Source: Clostridium sp. MB40-C1
GTDB lineage: Bacteria > Bacillota > Clostridia > Clostridiales > Clostridiaceae
NCBI RefSeq assembly: GCF_030913655.1
Contig: NZ_CP133189.1
Location: forward strand, 2,170,001 to 2,234,000
Length of the DNA: 64,000 nucleotides
Direction of reading: 5' to 3'
Every line of letters begins with the position of its first letter. Position 1 is the stretch's first letter. Shown here one piece after another: positions 19,630 through 28,831 of the stretch. The notes under the pieces are model-generated. The model had not been told where the DNA came from. It worked only from the letters and a program-made list of their open reading frames with translations, and made no database searches. The position numbers and the translations under genes are program-made.

Positions 19630-21504
19630 TTATTGACTATCTACTGGTTTTTTTAAAAGATTTAATAATGTTGCTGTCAAAACTGATCCAGCTATAATAG
19701 CGACTAAATACATTAGTTTATTAGTAGCTAATGGAATCACAAAAATCCCACCATGTGGTGCAGGTAAAGAAGTTCCAAAAAACATTGATAATGCCCCTGC
19801 TAAAGCTGCTCCTAAAGCTGTTGCTGGTATAACTCTCTTTGGATCTGCCGCTGCAAAAGGAATAGCTCCTTCTGTAATAAAAGATAATCCCATTACATAG
19901 TTAGTTTTTCCTGCTTCTATTTCAGATTTTATAAATTTATTTTTAAAAAATGTTGTTGCTAAAGCAATCCCAAGTGGTGGAACCATACCACCAGCCATTA
20001 TTGCTGCCATTATATGACCATTTCCTTCACCTATGGATGCAACTCCAAATACATAGGCCGCTTTATTTATAGGACCACCCATATCTATAGCCATCATTAA
20101 ACCTAAAATTAAACCTAAAATAACTTTATTAGAACCACTTAAGCTTGACAACCAATTATTTATTCCTGTATTTATAGCTGCTACTGGAGGATTAACAACA
20201 AATGTCATAATAGTACCAATAAGTAAAACACCTAATAATGGGAATAATAGAACTGGTTTAATGCCTTCTAATGATTGAGGTAATCCACTAAATGTCTTCT
20301 TCAATCCTAATACAATATATCCAGCAAGGAATCCTGCTACCAAAGCTCCTAGAAATCCTGCTCCTCCAGATGAAGCTAACGCTCCTCCTACAAAACCCGG
20401 TGCAAGTGCTGGTCTATCTCCAATTGCTGATGCTATAAATCCAGCTAATACTGGTAACATAAATCCAAAAGCTAACCCACCTAAATCTTTGCAGAATTTA
20501 GCTACAGGAGTTACTGAACCATAATTAGGACTTCCTGCATATTTAAAATCAAATAAGAATGCAAGAGCAATTAATATACCTCCACCAACAACAAAAGGAA
20601 GCATATTTGAAACACCATTCATAAGATACTTGTAGGCTCCACCAGCTTTTTTAGTATCTTTATCCTCTTTAACTTTTCCATCTAACTTAAATATTTTCCC
20701 CTCTTGGTTTAAAGCCTTATTTATTAATTCTTCTGGTCTTTTTATAGCCTCCGCTACAGGAACTTCAATAACAACCTTTCCATCAAAACGATTCATCTCT
20801 ACTTGTTTGTCTGCCGCAATTATAATTGCTGTAGCTTCCTTAATATTTTCTTCACTTAAAGCATTTTTAACTCCAGTAGAACCATTTGTTTCTACTTTTA
20901 TATTTACATTCATCTCTTTTGCTTTATTTTTAAGAGCATCTGCTGCCATATAAGTATGGGCAATGCCAGTTGGACATGCTGTTACAGCTAAAATTTCCCC
21001 ATTATTTTCACTTTCACCAATATTTTCCTCTACTTTTTCTATAGATAATTCATTTTCCTTCTTATCTATAATAGCTAATACTTCTTCCTCTGAACTGGCA
21101 TTTAACATATCTTGTCTAAACTTTTTATCCATAAGAAAAGTAGACAATCTTGAGAGTGTTTCTAAATGCTCATTATGTGCCCCTTCACTAGCTGCAATCA
21201 TAAAAAACAGATTAACTGGTTGTCCATCAAGTGAATTATAATTCGCCCCACTTAATGTTCTACCAAAAGCTATTGCTGGAACCTTTACTGCATTTGTTTT
21301 AGCATGTGGAATTGCAATACCTTCTCCAATTCCAGTTGTACTTTGTTCTTCTCTTAACATTATACACCTTTTGTATTCTTCTTTACTATTCAATCTTCCA
21401 GCTATATAAAGTTTTTCTACAAGTTCTTCAATAACTTGACTTTTATCTTTAGACTTTAGATTCAAGATAATAGTATCTTTTTTAATTAAATCTGTTATCT
21501 TCAT
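19630..21504 (-). CDS. fruA: PTS fructose transporter EIIABC
   Basis: 624 aa in one chain. EIIA domain about 1-145 with phospho-histidine H67 (GIAIPHAKT). EIIB domain about 170-265 with phospho-cysteine C177 (AVTACPTGIAHTYMAAD). EIIC membrane domain about 295-620 with the GGP(I/V)NK signature (DMGGPINKAAY) and GAIPFAAADP. It imports fructose as fructose-1-phosphate, the substrate of the adjacent FruK. The start is ATG 21504, preceded by AGGAGGGTGTGC; a GTG two codons upstream is inside that spacing. Third gene of fruR-fruK-fruA. Confidence 0.95.
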   Translation of the reverse strand: MKITDLIKKDTIILNLKSKDKSQVIEELVEKLYIAGRLNSKEEYKRCIMLREEQSTTGIGEGIAIPHAKTNAVKVPAIAFGRTLSGANYNSLDGQPVNLFFMIAASEGAHNEHLETLSRLSTFLMDKKFRQDMLNASSEEEVLAIIDKKENELSIEKVEENIGESENNGEILAVTACPTGIAHTYMAADALKNKAKEMNVNIKVETNGSTGVKNALSEENIKEATAIIIAADKQVEMNRFDGKVVIEVPVAEAIKRPEELINKALNQEGKIFKLDGKVKEDKDTKKAGGAYKYLMNGVSNMLPFVVGGGILIALAFLFDFKYAGSPNYGSVTPVAKFCKDLGGLAFGFMLPVLAGFIASAIGDRPALAPGFVGGALASSGGAGFLGALVAGFLAGYIVLGLKKTFSGLPQSLEGIKPVLLFPLLGVLLIGTIMTFVVNPPVAAINTGINNWLSSLSGSNKVILGLILGLMMAIDMGGPINKAAYVFGVASIGEGNGHIMAAIMAGGMVPPLGIALATTFFKNKFIKSEIEAGKTNYVMGLSFITEGAIPFAAADPKRVIPATALGAALAGALSMFFGTSLPAPHGGIFVIPLATNKLMYLVAIIAGSVLTATLLNLLKKPVDSQ

Positions 21505-21524
21505 GCACACCCTCCTACCTCTGA

Positions 21525-22439
21525 TTATTTTATTTTATTTACTATAACTGTTTTTAATAATTCATCTACTTCTTCTTTAGTACATAAATCTTGTGAGAAA
21601 GCTGTTGCACTTCCTGATGCTACACCTACTCTAAAAGCTTCTACAATATTAAAATTTCTTGAATATTCAGAAACAAACCCCGCAATTAAAGAGTCTCCTG
21701 CACCTACAGAATTTATAAGTTCTCCCTTAGGTGCAGAGGAAGAATATACTCCATCTTTACATACTAACCTAGCACCCTTTTTACCCATGGAAACAATTAC
21801 ATTTTGGGCACCTAACTTTAATAACTTCTTGGCATACTTTATTATTTCATCTTCTGTTTTTATATCAGTATTAAAAAGCTCCCCTAATTCATAATTATTA
21901 GGTTTTATTAAAAAAGGCCTATTTTTTAAAGTTAATGTTAAAGCTTCTCCTGTAGTATCCACTATCACTTTAATATTGTTTTTTAAACATCGTTCTTGAA
22001 TATCTGCATAAATATTTCTATCAATAGAACTTTGAACATTTCCTGCAAGAACTAGAAAATCCTCTGAGGTTAATTTATCTATTTTTTTAAATAATTCATC
22101 TAGTTGTTCTTTAGTTATTTTAGGTCCTTCTCCATTTACCTCTGTTTCTTCATTTCCTTGAATTTTAACGTTTATTCTTGTATCTTCATTTGTTTTTACA
22201 AAATCAATATCAATACCTTCATTATTTAACCACTTGGAAATATATTCTCCAGTAAATCCTCCAACAAACCCTAATGCTACACTAGGCGATCCTAGCCTTT
22301 TAAGAACTCTTGATACATTAATCCCTTTTCCACCAGGATATTTATAATTAGCTTTACACCTATTTACTTCTCCTAGTTTAAAATCCTCAACTTTAACATA
22401 ATAATCTATTGATGGATTAAATGTTACTGTATATATCAT
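21525..22439 (-). CDS. fruK: 1-phosphofructokinase
   Basis: PfkB-family sugar kinase, 304 aa. N-terminus MIYTVTFNPSIDYYV is characteristic of FruK; PGGKGINVSRVL is PfkB signature 1 and NSVGAGDSLIAGF is signature 2 with the catalytic Asp. It converts fructose-1-phosphate to fructose-1,6-bisphosphate. Start ambiguous: ATG 22439 gives the family N-terminus, while GTG 22445 would overlap the fruR stop by 4 bp (GTGA) with AAGG eight bases before it. Either way it is translationally coupled to fruR. 20 bp separate it from fruA. Confidence 0.94.
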   Translation of the reverse strand: MIYTVTFNPSIDYYVKVEDFKLGEVNRCKANYKYPGGKGINVSRVLKRLGSPSVALGFVGGFTGEYISKWLNNEGIDIDFVKTNEDTRINVKIQGNEETEVNGEGPKITKEQLDELFKKIDKLTSEDFLVLAGNVQSSIDRNIYADIQERCLKNNIKVIVDTTGEALTLTLKNRPFLIKPNNYELGELFNTDIKTEDEIIKYAKKLLKLGAQNVIVSMGKKGARLVCKDGVYSSSAPKGELINSVGAGDSLIAGFVSEYSRNFNIVEAFRVGVASGSATAFSQDLCTKEEVDELLKTVIVNKIK

Positions 22440-22441
22440 TC

Positions 22442-23188
22442 TCACTTCACAACCTTTATTTTTGTTTTTTCATTATATTTATCATAATTTTCAACCTGTA
22501 CATCTGTAATTATAGTAGCCTCTTCTAAATCTCCCACTTTAACAAAAGTAATTTCTCCAAATTTACTTTCATCTGCTAATACAAAAGCTTCTTTAGAAAG
22601 TTCTATAGCTGCTTGTTTTAAGTTAGCCTCTTCTAAATCAGGTGTGGTAAAACCATAATTAAGATGAATACCATTAATTCCAAGAAAAGCCTTATCAAAT
22701 CTAAATTTTTTAAAATTGATTAAAGCCTCAGAACCTACAACTACTTTTGTAGTGGCTTTAACTTTTCCACCAATTATGTATCCAGTAATATTGTTTTCTA
22801 ATAATTCATCTATATGCTTTATTCCATTAGTAACAATAATAATATTTTTTTTATCTATATACTTTATCATTTCAAAAGTAGTAGTTCCCCCATCTAAATA
22901 CACACAATCTCCATCTTCAATTAACTCAGCTGCATATTTTGCTATTTTACATTTTTCACTAATTTTTTGTATCAATTTTTCATTATAACTTGGTTCTTCT
23001 TGACTTCCCTTTAGTAAAGTTGCTCCACCATGAACTCTTTTTAGTGCTTTCTTATTTTCTAAAAAAGTAAGATCACGTCTTATGGTTGATTCTGAAGTAT
23101 CAGTCAGTTTGACAAGCTCATTTAATTTTACTACTCCTTCTTTTTTTAAAACTTCTAATATGATGTTATGTCTCTCTTCTGTTAACAT
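22442..23188 (-). CDS. fruR: DeoR-family repressor of the fructose operon
   Basis: 248 aa. N-terminal DeoR winged helix (about 3-58: ERHNIILEVLKKEGVVKLNE ... TSESTIRRDL), then a phosphosugar-sensing DeoRC domain with YLDGGTTTFEM and FLGINGI motifs. Position at the head of fruR-fruK-fruA and the DeoR class make it the fructose operon repressor, which is expected to respond to fructose-1-phosphate. ATG 23188 follows AAGGTGATTT; a GTG inside that sequence is not the start. A promoter and tandem operator lie immediately upstream. Confidence 0.92.
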   Translation of the reverse strand: MLTEERHNIILEVLKKEGVVKLNELVKLTDTSESTIRRDLTFLENKKALKRVHGGATLLKGSQEEPSYNEKLIQKISEKCKIAKYAAELIEDGDCVYLDGGTTTFEMIKYIDKKNIIIVTNGIKHIDELLENNITGYIIGGKVKATTKVVVGSEALINFKKFRFDKAFLGINGIHLNYGFTTPDLEEANLKQAAIELSKEAFVLADESKFGEITFVKVGDLEEATIITDVQVENYDKYNEKTKIKVVK

Positions 23189-23212
23189 ATAAATCACCTT
23201 CTTCTTGTTTTA

Positions 23213-23241
23213 ATTATAATCTTTACGTTTACATAAGTCAA
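23213..23241 (-). promoter_or_regulatory. Promoter of the fruRKA operon
   Basis: Minus strand TTGACT (23236-23241), 17-bp spacer, TATAAT (23213-23218); a near-consensus vegetative promoter. The -35 overlaps the first operator repeat. Confidence 0.85.
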
Positions 23242-23308
23242 TCAAAAACATTCAAATTAACTCACAATCGTTCAAACTATTTTCTTTTTCATTCAAAATC
23301 ATCCAAAT
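23238..23308 (-). promoter_or_regulatory. Tandem operator repeats upstream of fruR
   Basis: On the minus strand, TTTGAATG-like words recur about every 10 or 20 bp (TTTGGATGAT, TTTGAATGA, TTTGAACGAT, TTTGAATGTT, TTTGATTGA). Helically phased direct repeats beside the -35 are typical of DeoR/FruR binding. Confidence 0.65.
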
Positions 23309-23339
23309 ATATAAACTCTAAATATCTTTTAAATTTAAA

Positions 23340-23379
23340 TTGCCCCATAATTTATAAATAAAAATAAACTATGAGGCAA
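23340..23379 (-). terminator. Probable terminator after MATE gene and remnant
   Basis: Stem 23340-23355 with 23364-23379, 14 pairs and two mismatches (TTGCC/GGCAA at the base). T-rich on the minus strand. It closes the transcript of the MATE gene and the adjacent fragment. Confidence 0.55.
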
Positions 23380-23390
23380 TCTAATTAAAA

Positions 23391-23645
23391 TTATTTCAAT
23401 TCTATATTAAACTTTAAGTCTTTTCTTACTTCAATATTATCAAAGTTACTAGTAACTATAGCGTATTTCTTATTAAAATTTAGCTTTTTAAATACTTTCG
23501 TAAATTCATTAGGTTTTTCTTCATTTTCTCTTAAATCATAACTTATTTGTGAAACAAAGTTTCCCTTATCATCTTTTATATTAAGATATCTAGCCTTGCA
23601 GTAAGGAGCTATCCACTTTATATTATATAATGCTACTAAATACTT
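23391..23645 (-). pseudogene. 3' remnant of an unidentified gene
   Basis: An open frame of about 84 codons with coding-like codon use ends at TAA 23391-23393 but contains no ATG, GTG or TTG start. Its 5' edge runs into the stop of the MATE gene. Legible segments include LVALYNIKWIAPYCKARYLN and NFNKKYAIVTSNFDNIEV. The likeliest explanation is a gene whose 5' portion was deleted, leaving the C-terminal part. I do not recognise the family. Confidence 0.5.
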
Positions 23646-25015
23646 TCATTTAATGTATTTAACTCCCCATTCTTTATTCTGTTAAAAGAAGAAGATTTTA
23701 AATAAATTATAAACCAAGTTATAAGTATAACACCTTTTATTATACTAGTAATACTAATACTCCACCACACACCATTAAGCCCTAAAATTTCTGGTGAAGA
23801 TAATATTAACGCTGCTGGTATTCTAAGCCCAGTAAAAAATGTACTTACTAATGAAGGAGGTAAAGTTTTCCCCATACCATTAAATGCCCCTGCTGTAGCA
23901 ATTTCTATGCACATAAAAAATTGAGATACTCCTAGTATCCTTAGATAAGCAACTCCATATGGCAACGTAGCTTTCTCAGGTATAAAGAAAGAAAATATAG
24001 GTCCTGCAGCAAATATTAGAAGAATTGTAGTAAATATCCCTATAACACTTACACTTAATATAGCAGCTTTATATCCTTTCACAATTCTGTCCCATTTTTT
24101 AGCACCATAATTTTGTCCTACAAAAGTACTTATAGCTGTTTGAAATCCTCCCGCTGTCATCCATGATATTGATTCAATTTGTGAACCTACTTTTTGAACA
24201 GCAATAGGAATTTCTCCCCATTTTGAAATTATTCTAGCAATAATCATTGCAAAAATGCAAAACAAGCCATTTTGCACAGCAACGGGAAAACCATATTTAA
24301 AAATATTTTTCATATATTTCATATCAAATTCCTTAAAGGAAAAACCTCGAATTAATATTGTTTTCTTAGCTGTTAATATAAACATTGCTGTTACAACCAC
24401 TTGTGAAAATACAGTTGCTATTGCAGCACCTCTAACACCTAATTTTGGGAAAGGTCCTATACCAAATATAAGAGCTGGATCAAGTATCATATTACTAATA
24501 AGCCCTATTAAATTAAATAAAAATGGTGTTTTACTATTTCCTGTTCCATTATAAATCCCTGTAAATACAGGGTTTATAAAATAAAAATTAATACCTAACG
24601 CTACTATGACTAGATATTCTAATGCCATATTTACAACATTTTTATTTTGAATATTAAAAAAACCTATGAGATTTTTCCTAAATATAATTAAAAAAGCACC
24701 ATAAACTAATCCTAATATAATATTAAGAATAAGAGTATTTTTTGCATACTTTTTTGCAGAATTTATATCATCCTTACCTATTGATTGTGAAACTCCTATT
24801 TCTGCTCCAATCCTAGATATAATAATCAAAGCCATTCCGAACCAAGTAAAAAATCCCGCTGTACCAACTCCAGCAACAGCACTACTTCCAAGCCTTCCTA
24901 TGTATATCATATCAGTCATATTATAAGCCATTTGCACAAAGGATGTGCCCATTATAGGAAGAGCAAGTTTTATGAGTGTTGTCAATATTTTTCCTTCTGT
25001 TAGTTTATTGTTCAT
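23636..25015 (-). CDS. MATE-family multidrug/organic cation efflux protein
   Basis: 459 aa, twelve hydrophobic segments, normal for MatE transporters. It starts KILTTLIKLALPIMGTSFVQ and has the family's MTDMIYIGRLG motif in helix 2, repeated in weaker form in the second half. Such proteins exchange cationic drugs or metabolites for Na+ or H+ across the membrane. The ribosome site is a weak GGGTGG before ATG. No regulator is adjacent, and the substrate cannot be told. Confidence 0.92.
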   Translation of the reverse strand: MNNKLTEGKILTTLIKLALPIMGTSFVQMAYNMTDMIYIGRLGSSAVAGVGTAGFFTWFGMALIIISRIGAEIGVSQSIGKDDINSAKKYAKNTLILNIILGLVYGAFLIIFRKNLIGFFNIQNKNVVNMALEYLVIVALGINFYFINPVFTGIYNGTGNSKTPFLFNLIGLISNMILDPALIFGIGPFPKLGVRGAAIATVFSQVVVTAMFILTAKKTILIRGFSFKEFDMKYMKNIFKYGFPVAVQNGLFCIFAMIIARIISKWGEIPIAVQKVGSQIESISWMTAGGFQTAISTFVGQNYGAKKWDRIVKGYKAAILSVSVIGIFTTILLIFAAGPIFSFFIPEKATLPYGVAYLRILGVSQFFMCIEIATAGAFNGMGKTLPPSLVSTFFTGLRIPAALILSSPEILGLNGVWWSISITSIIKGVILITWFIIYLKSSSFNRIKNGELNTLNESI

Positions 25016-25180
25016 TCAATCACCCACCCTTTTAATGTAATAATTTCTAGTAATTTATATAGGTTTCATCATAATTTATTTTGGTAAAATAAATATAAAA
25101 TTTGTTTAAATTGCCAAACCTTACATGATATTATATACTATTTTTAATTGTATTAATAGACTAAAAATAAAAAAACAAAA

Positions 25181-25206
25181 ACCCTATAAGATTAATCTTA
25201 TAGGGT
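25181..25206 (-). terminator. Terminator of zinc-ribbon gene
   Basis: Perfect 26-bp palindrome (25181-25206), followed on the minus strand by TTTTTG and further T's. Confidence 0.85.
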
Positions 25207-25220
25207 ACAATACGCGAGTA

Positions 25221-25385
25221 TTATCTTCTAAATCCTCTATTGTTGTTTTGTTTTCTTGCTTTTCTGCAATCAACACATCTTTGTGGTTCATTATCGAAAC
25301 CTTTTTCTTTGTAGAAAGCTTGCTCTCCTTCAGTAAAGATAAATTCTTTACCACAGTCTTTACAAACTAAAGTTTTATCTGCCAT
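25221..25385 (-). CDS. Small zinc-ribbon/treble-clef protein
   Basis: 54 aa. Four cysteines in two CxxC pairs (C8/C11 in CKDCGKEF and C37/C40 in CVDCRKARK) form a likely zinc site; the FTEGEQAFYKEKG core and basic, Asn-rich tail match the small zf-trcl-type proteins common in clostridia. Probably a nucleic-acid-associated cytosolic protein; function not established. I start at ATG 25385, nine bases after AAGGAGGA; eight residues upstream in frame overlap this ribosome site. Transcribed alone from a strong promoter with a ~120-nt leader. Confidence 0.88.
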   Translation of the reverse strand: MADKTLVCKDCGKEFIFTEGEQAFYKEKGFDNEPQRCVDCRKARKQNNNRGFRR

Positions 25386-25512
25386 TTCAACATTCCTCCT
25401 TCTTTTCAAAAATTAGATCTAAAATTGGATTAACAATATGTTCCAAAAGAGGAAATGTTGTTGACCACAATAAATCTATTAGCAATAGTTTTTCAACTAT
25501 AAACTACAAGTA

Positions 25513-25541
25513 ATTATAGCACAGTTGTAGAGGGTGTACAA
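25513..25541 (-). promoter_or_regulatory. Promoter of the zinc-ribbon gene
   Basis: Minus strand TTGTAC (25536-25541), 17-bp spacer, TATAAT (25513-25518). Leader of about 120 nt to the start codon. Confidence 0.7.
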
Positions 25542-25676
25542 TAGAAACCTCTAAAATATTAGCATCAATTTTGTATGCTTATTTTAAAATCATTTTTCCT
25601 GATAATTACATATAATGAATTGAAATATTAACCATAAAATAACAAACTTCATTCAAAACTTTTATAGGAGGTCCTT

Positions 25677-26060
25677 ATGTATTTTAATCCTTATTATTCG
25701 TATATGCCACGTTTTTCTTCATATAGATCTACTTATACTATTACAATAAATACTTCTACACGTAAACTTACCCTTTTTAAAAATGGAGCATCTTACAAAA
25801 CCTATCTTGTAGGTGTTGGTAAACCCTCTACACCCACTCCAAAAGGGAACTTTAGAATTATTAATAAAGCACTAAATCCAGGTGGTCCTTTTGGTGCTAG
25901 ATGGATGGGATTATCTATTCCAGGTTATGGCATTCACGGAACTAATAATCCCTCCTCTATAGGTAAAAGAGTTTCTAATGGATGTATCCGTCTTTATAAT
26001 GCTAATGTTATTGGACTTTATAATTTAGTCCCTATAGGGATACCTGTAAAAATCATTTAG
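25677..26060 (+). CDS. Small YkuD L,D-transpeptidase-like protein
   Basis: 127 aa, consisting almost only of a YkuD catalytic domain (about 20-127). The conserved His (H87 in GYGIHGTNNPSSIG) and the active-site motif SNGCIRL (C103) are present. There is no signal peptide, no lipobox and no peptidoglycan-binding domain, unlike the lipoprotein transpeptidase at 8388. Similar short YkuD proteins in spore formers are linked to the spore envelope, but that role here is inference. AGGAGG precedes ATG by six bases. It is divergent from the zinc-ribbon gene and convergent with the nucleoside hydrolase. Confidence 0.88.
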   Translation: MYFNPYYSYMPRFSSYRSTYTITINTSTRKLTLFKNGASYKTYLVGVGKPSTPTPKGNFRIINKALNPGGPFGARWMGLSIPGYGIHGTNNPSSIGKRVSNGCIRLYNANVIGLYNLVPIGIPVKII

Positions 26061-26089
26061 TTACCTATTAAAGAGTTGTACCAAGATAT

Positions 26090-26135
26090 AAAAATAATAT
26101 ATTTTATTTTAATGGTGATATAATATATTATTTTT
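26090..26135. terminator. A/T hairpin between convergent genes
   Basis: 14-bp perfect stem (26090-26103 with 26122-26135). The right arm overlaps the stop codon of the nucleoside hydrolase gene; it can serve both strands. Confidence 0.6.
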
Positions 26136-27111
26136 CATCTATTATTACTCCTCCAACTTTATCTATTATAGTCCCTTTTTTTGGAAATAATCTTTTGAGA
26201 AACATATTCATAAACTTAATGGAATCTACTTTATTTAAAATTATAGCGTTGTGTGGTTTTTGCCAAAAATTTTCTACATCTACTATTGATTGTCCTATAG
26301 AAATCCCTTCACAAACCACTTCTACATAAGAAGAAAAACCACAACAAATACTTCTATCTATAAAATAAGCAACAGCTAGAGGATCATTAATTACACATCC
26401 GATTATTCCTTCTTGATTCCAATGAAAATCCATATAAAATCTAGTTATATCAATTATATATTGTGCCAAATCCCCACCTAATCTTCTAATTAACTCAATT
26501 ATATTAGGTGTTAATACTATCTTTCTTGTAACATCTAAGCCTACCATATGTATAGGCTTTCCTAAATTCTTATAAACATAATCTGCAGCATGAGGATCTA
26601 CCCAGTAGTTAAACTCTGCTACTGGTGAGCAATTACCATAGCTTCTAAAGCTTCCACCCATAGAAACAAATTCATCTAAGTTTTTAAAAGCTTCTTTATC
26701 CTTCATTAAAGCTTTTGCAATATTAGTTAATGGTCCCAATGCAATTATAGATACATTTTCTTTTTTATTTAAAGTTTGAATTATAAAATTTACTGCTCCT
26801 TTTTTATAATCTACACCTTCAACCTTTTCAAAAAAACACTCCCCTATCCCATCTTCCCCATGAGTATCTTGAGCTGTTGCAAGTTTTTTTGAAAGAGGGT
26901 TTTCCTCGCCTAAATACACCGGAACATGAAGTGCATCCATTATTTCTAAAGACTTTAGAGCATTCTGTACCCCTTGTTTTGCTGAAACATTACCAGAAAC
27001 AACAGTAATCCCAACAACTTCTAGTTCTTGTAAGCTTAGAGCTAAAATGAGTGCTAAAGAATCATCAATTCCTGGATCACAATCAATAATTACCTTTCTC
27101 CTGCCTTTCAT
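26128..27111 (-). CDS. Inosine-uridine-preferring nucleoside hydrolase family protein
   Basis: 327 aa, normal for the family. The calcium-binding N-terminal motif DCDPGIDD (10-17) is intact, and VGLDVTRK plus the NDPLAVAYF segment match the family's later metal ligand region. These enzymes hydrolyse the N-glycosidic bond of ribonucleosides for purine/pyrimidine salvage in the cytosol; the base preference is not evident. Same strand as the upstream DEAD-box gene with a 58-bp gap, so co-transcription is possible. Confidence 0.92.
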   Translation of the reverse strand: MKGRRKVIIDCDPGIDDSLALILALSLQELEVVGITVVSGNVSAKQGVQNALKSLEIMDALHVPVYLGEENPLSKKLATAQDTHGEDGIGECFFEKVEGVDYKKGAVNFIIQTLNKKENVSIIALGPLTNIAKALMKDKEAFKNLDEFVSMGGSFRSYGNCSPVAEFNYWVDPHAADYVYKNLGKPIHMVGLDVTRKIVLTPNIIELIRRLGGDLAQYIIDITRFYMDFHWNQEGIIGCVINDPLAVAYFIDRSICCGFSSYVEVVCEGISIGQSIVDVENFWQKPHNAIILNKVDSIKFMNMFLKRLFPKKGTIIDKVGGVIIDEK

Positions 27112-27169
27112 TTTATTTCCCTCCTAACATCTATACATATGCTTCCTAATAGTGTTCTATACAACATTA

Positions 27170-28615
27170 TTATTTTGAGGCTTTTTCAACCTTGACTTTC
27201 TTTCCCTTTATTGTAGAACTTTGAAGTGCCTTAAGTACTTCCCCACCCTTATTATTAAGTATATCTACATAAGAAAAAGTATCTTGTACATCTATAATTC
27301 CAATATCATCTGGACAAATTCCTTTAATGTTAGTAACTGCTCCAACAATATCTCCAGGACGTATTTTCTTCTTCTTTCCTGCATTTATATGTAATTTTGT
27401 AATACCCTTATTTAGTTCAAAACACTTATCTTTCTTTGGCTTTACTTTTTTGTTTACTTCAGTTTCAAATTTTCTCTTTCCTTGCTCTACTTCCTCACGA
27501 GATGGAATTTCTTTTTTAGGTATCTTATATCCCACATATTCCTCAATTTCACTTAAAAATCTAAGTTGATAAGGAGACACAAAAGTAATAGCTTTACCTT
27601 TGTTCCCAGCACGTCCCGTTCTTCCTATTCTATGGACATAACTTTCTTTTTCCATTGGTATATCATAATTTATAACGTGAGTTATATCTTCTATATGAAT
27701 CCCTCTAGCTGCAACATCAGTGGCAACTAAAAATTTAGCCTCTCCTTTTTTAAAACTTTCCATAGCATCCAATCTATCCTTTTGTTCCATTCCTCCATGA
27801 AGAGATATGTATGAATGTTTTTTTCTTCTCATATTTTGTGAAACTTTATCCACCATATCTTTTGTACTACAAAAGACTATACAACTTTCAGGTCTTTCTG
27901 TATAAATTAATTTATTTAATAATTCAAATTTTTCTTTATCTTCAATCTCATAGTATGTTTGATCAATCTTTTGAAAATTAGAAACTTGTGTATTAACCTC
28001 AATCTTTCTTGGATTAATCATATATTTGTTACATAATAGTTCAATTTCTTCACTTATAGTTGCTGAAAATAACATAGTTATTCTGTCAGAAGGTAGTTTT
28101 TTTATAATTGTTTCTACCTGATCTATAAATCCCATATTAAGCATTTTATCAGCTTCATCAATAATAAGATATTTTATTTTTTGCAGTTCTATATTACCTC
28201 TTTCTATATGGTCAAAAGTTCTTCCTGGAGTGCCTACAATAACATGGACTCTTTGTTTGAGTTCACTTTCTTGAAGATGCATAGGTTGCTTTCCAAAGAT
28301 AGCTGAACATCTTACTCTCTTAAATCTTCCTATATTTGAAATATCTTCTTTAACTTGCAATGCTAACTCTCTAGTTGGAGTTAAAATTAGTGCTTGTGGC
28401 TTCTTTTCCTCTAACTCTATTTTTTCACAAAGTGGAATACCAAAAGCTGCAGTCTTTCCACTTCCAGTTTGTGATTTTACTATAATATCTTGCCCTTTAA
28501 GCGCAAGAGGAATAGCCTCTTTCTGAACCTTTGATGGTGTTTCATACCCTAACTTTTCTAATACACTTAATATTTCTTTGTTTAAGCCAAAATCTTTAAA
28601 ATTAAATTTATCCAT
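27170..28615 (-). CDS. dbpA: DEAD-box RNA helicase, DbpA/YxiN type
   Basis: 481 aa. RecA-like domain 1 with Q motif, Walker A SQTGSGKT (48-55), PTRELALQ, TPGR, DEAD (153-156) and SAT; domain 2 with ARGIHIEDITHVINYD and HRIGRTGRAG. The C-terminus (about 400-478) is a DbpA RNA-binding domain (KLHINAGKKKKIRPGDIVGA), which in known members binds hairpin 92 of 23S rRNA. Predicted role: late steps of 50S subunit assembly. Ribosome site AAGGAAAACT. Followed by the nucleoside hydrolase gene. Confidence 0.94.
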   Translation of the reverse strand: MDKFNFKDFGLNKEILSVLEKLGYETPSKVQKEAIPLALKGQDIIVKSQTGSGKTAAFGIPLCEKIELEEKKPQALILTPTRELALQVKEDISNIGRFKRVRCSAIFGKQPMHLQESELKQRVHVIVGTPGRTFDHIERGNIELQKIKYLIIDEADKMLNMGFIDQVETIIKKLPSDRITMLFSATISEEIELLCNKYMINPRKIEVNTQVSNFQKIDQTYYEIEDKEKFELLNKLIYTERPESCIVFCSTKDMVDKVSQNMRRKKHSYISLHGGMEQKDRLDAMESFKKGEAKFLVATDVAARGIHIEDITHVINYDIPMEKESYVHRIGRTGRAGNKGKAITFVSPYQLRFLSEIEEYVGYKIPKKEIPSREEVEQGKRKFETEVNKKVKPKKDKCFELNKGITKLHINAGKKKKIRPGDIVGAVTNIKGICPDDIGIIDVQDTFSYVDILNNKGGEVLKALQSSTIKGKKVKVEKASK

Positions 28616-28831
28616 AGTTTTCCTTTCTATATTGCCTAATTTTATTGTTTTAGTTTCCTCACTTTAAATAAGGATTTGTTTTTAAAAAATATGAACATAT
28701 ATATCCCAAAATTGTTTTAACAATATATAAAATCGTTTTGTTCACCATCTAAATCTAACACACACATTAATAAATTGTAAGCATTTTAATAATATTTTAT
28801 CCCACTACACGCTAATACCTTATTTTTATAA

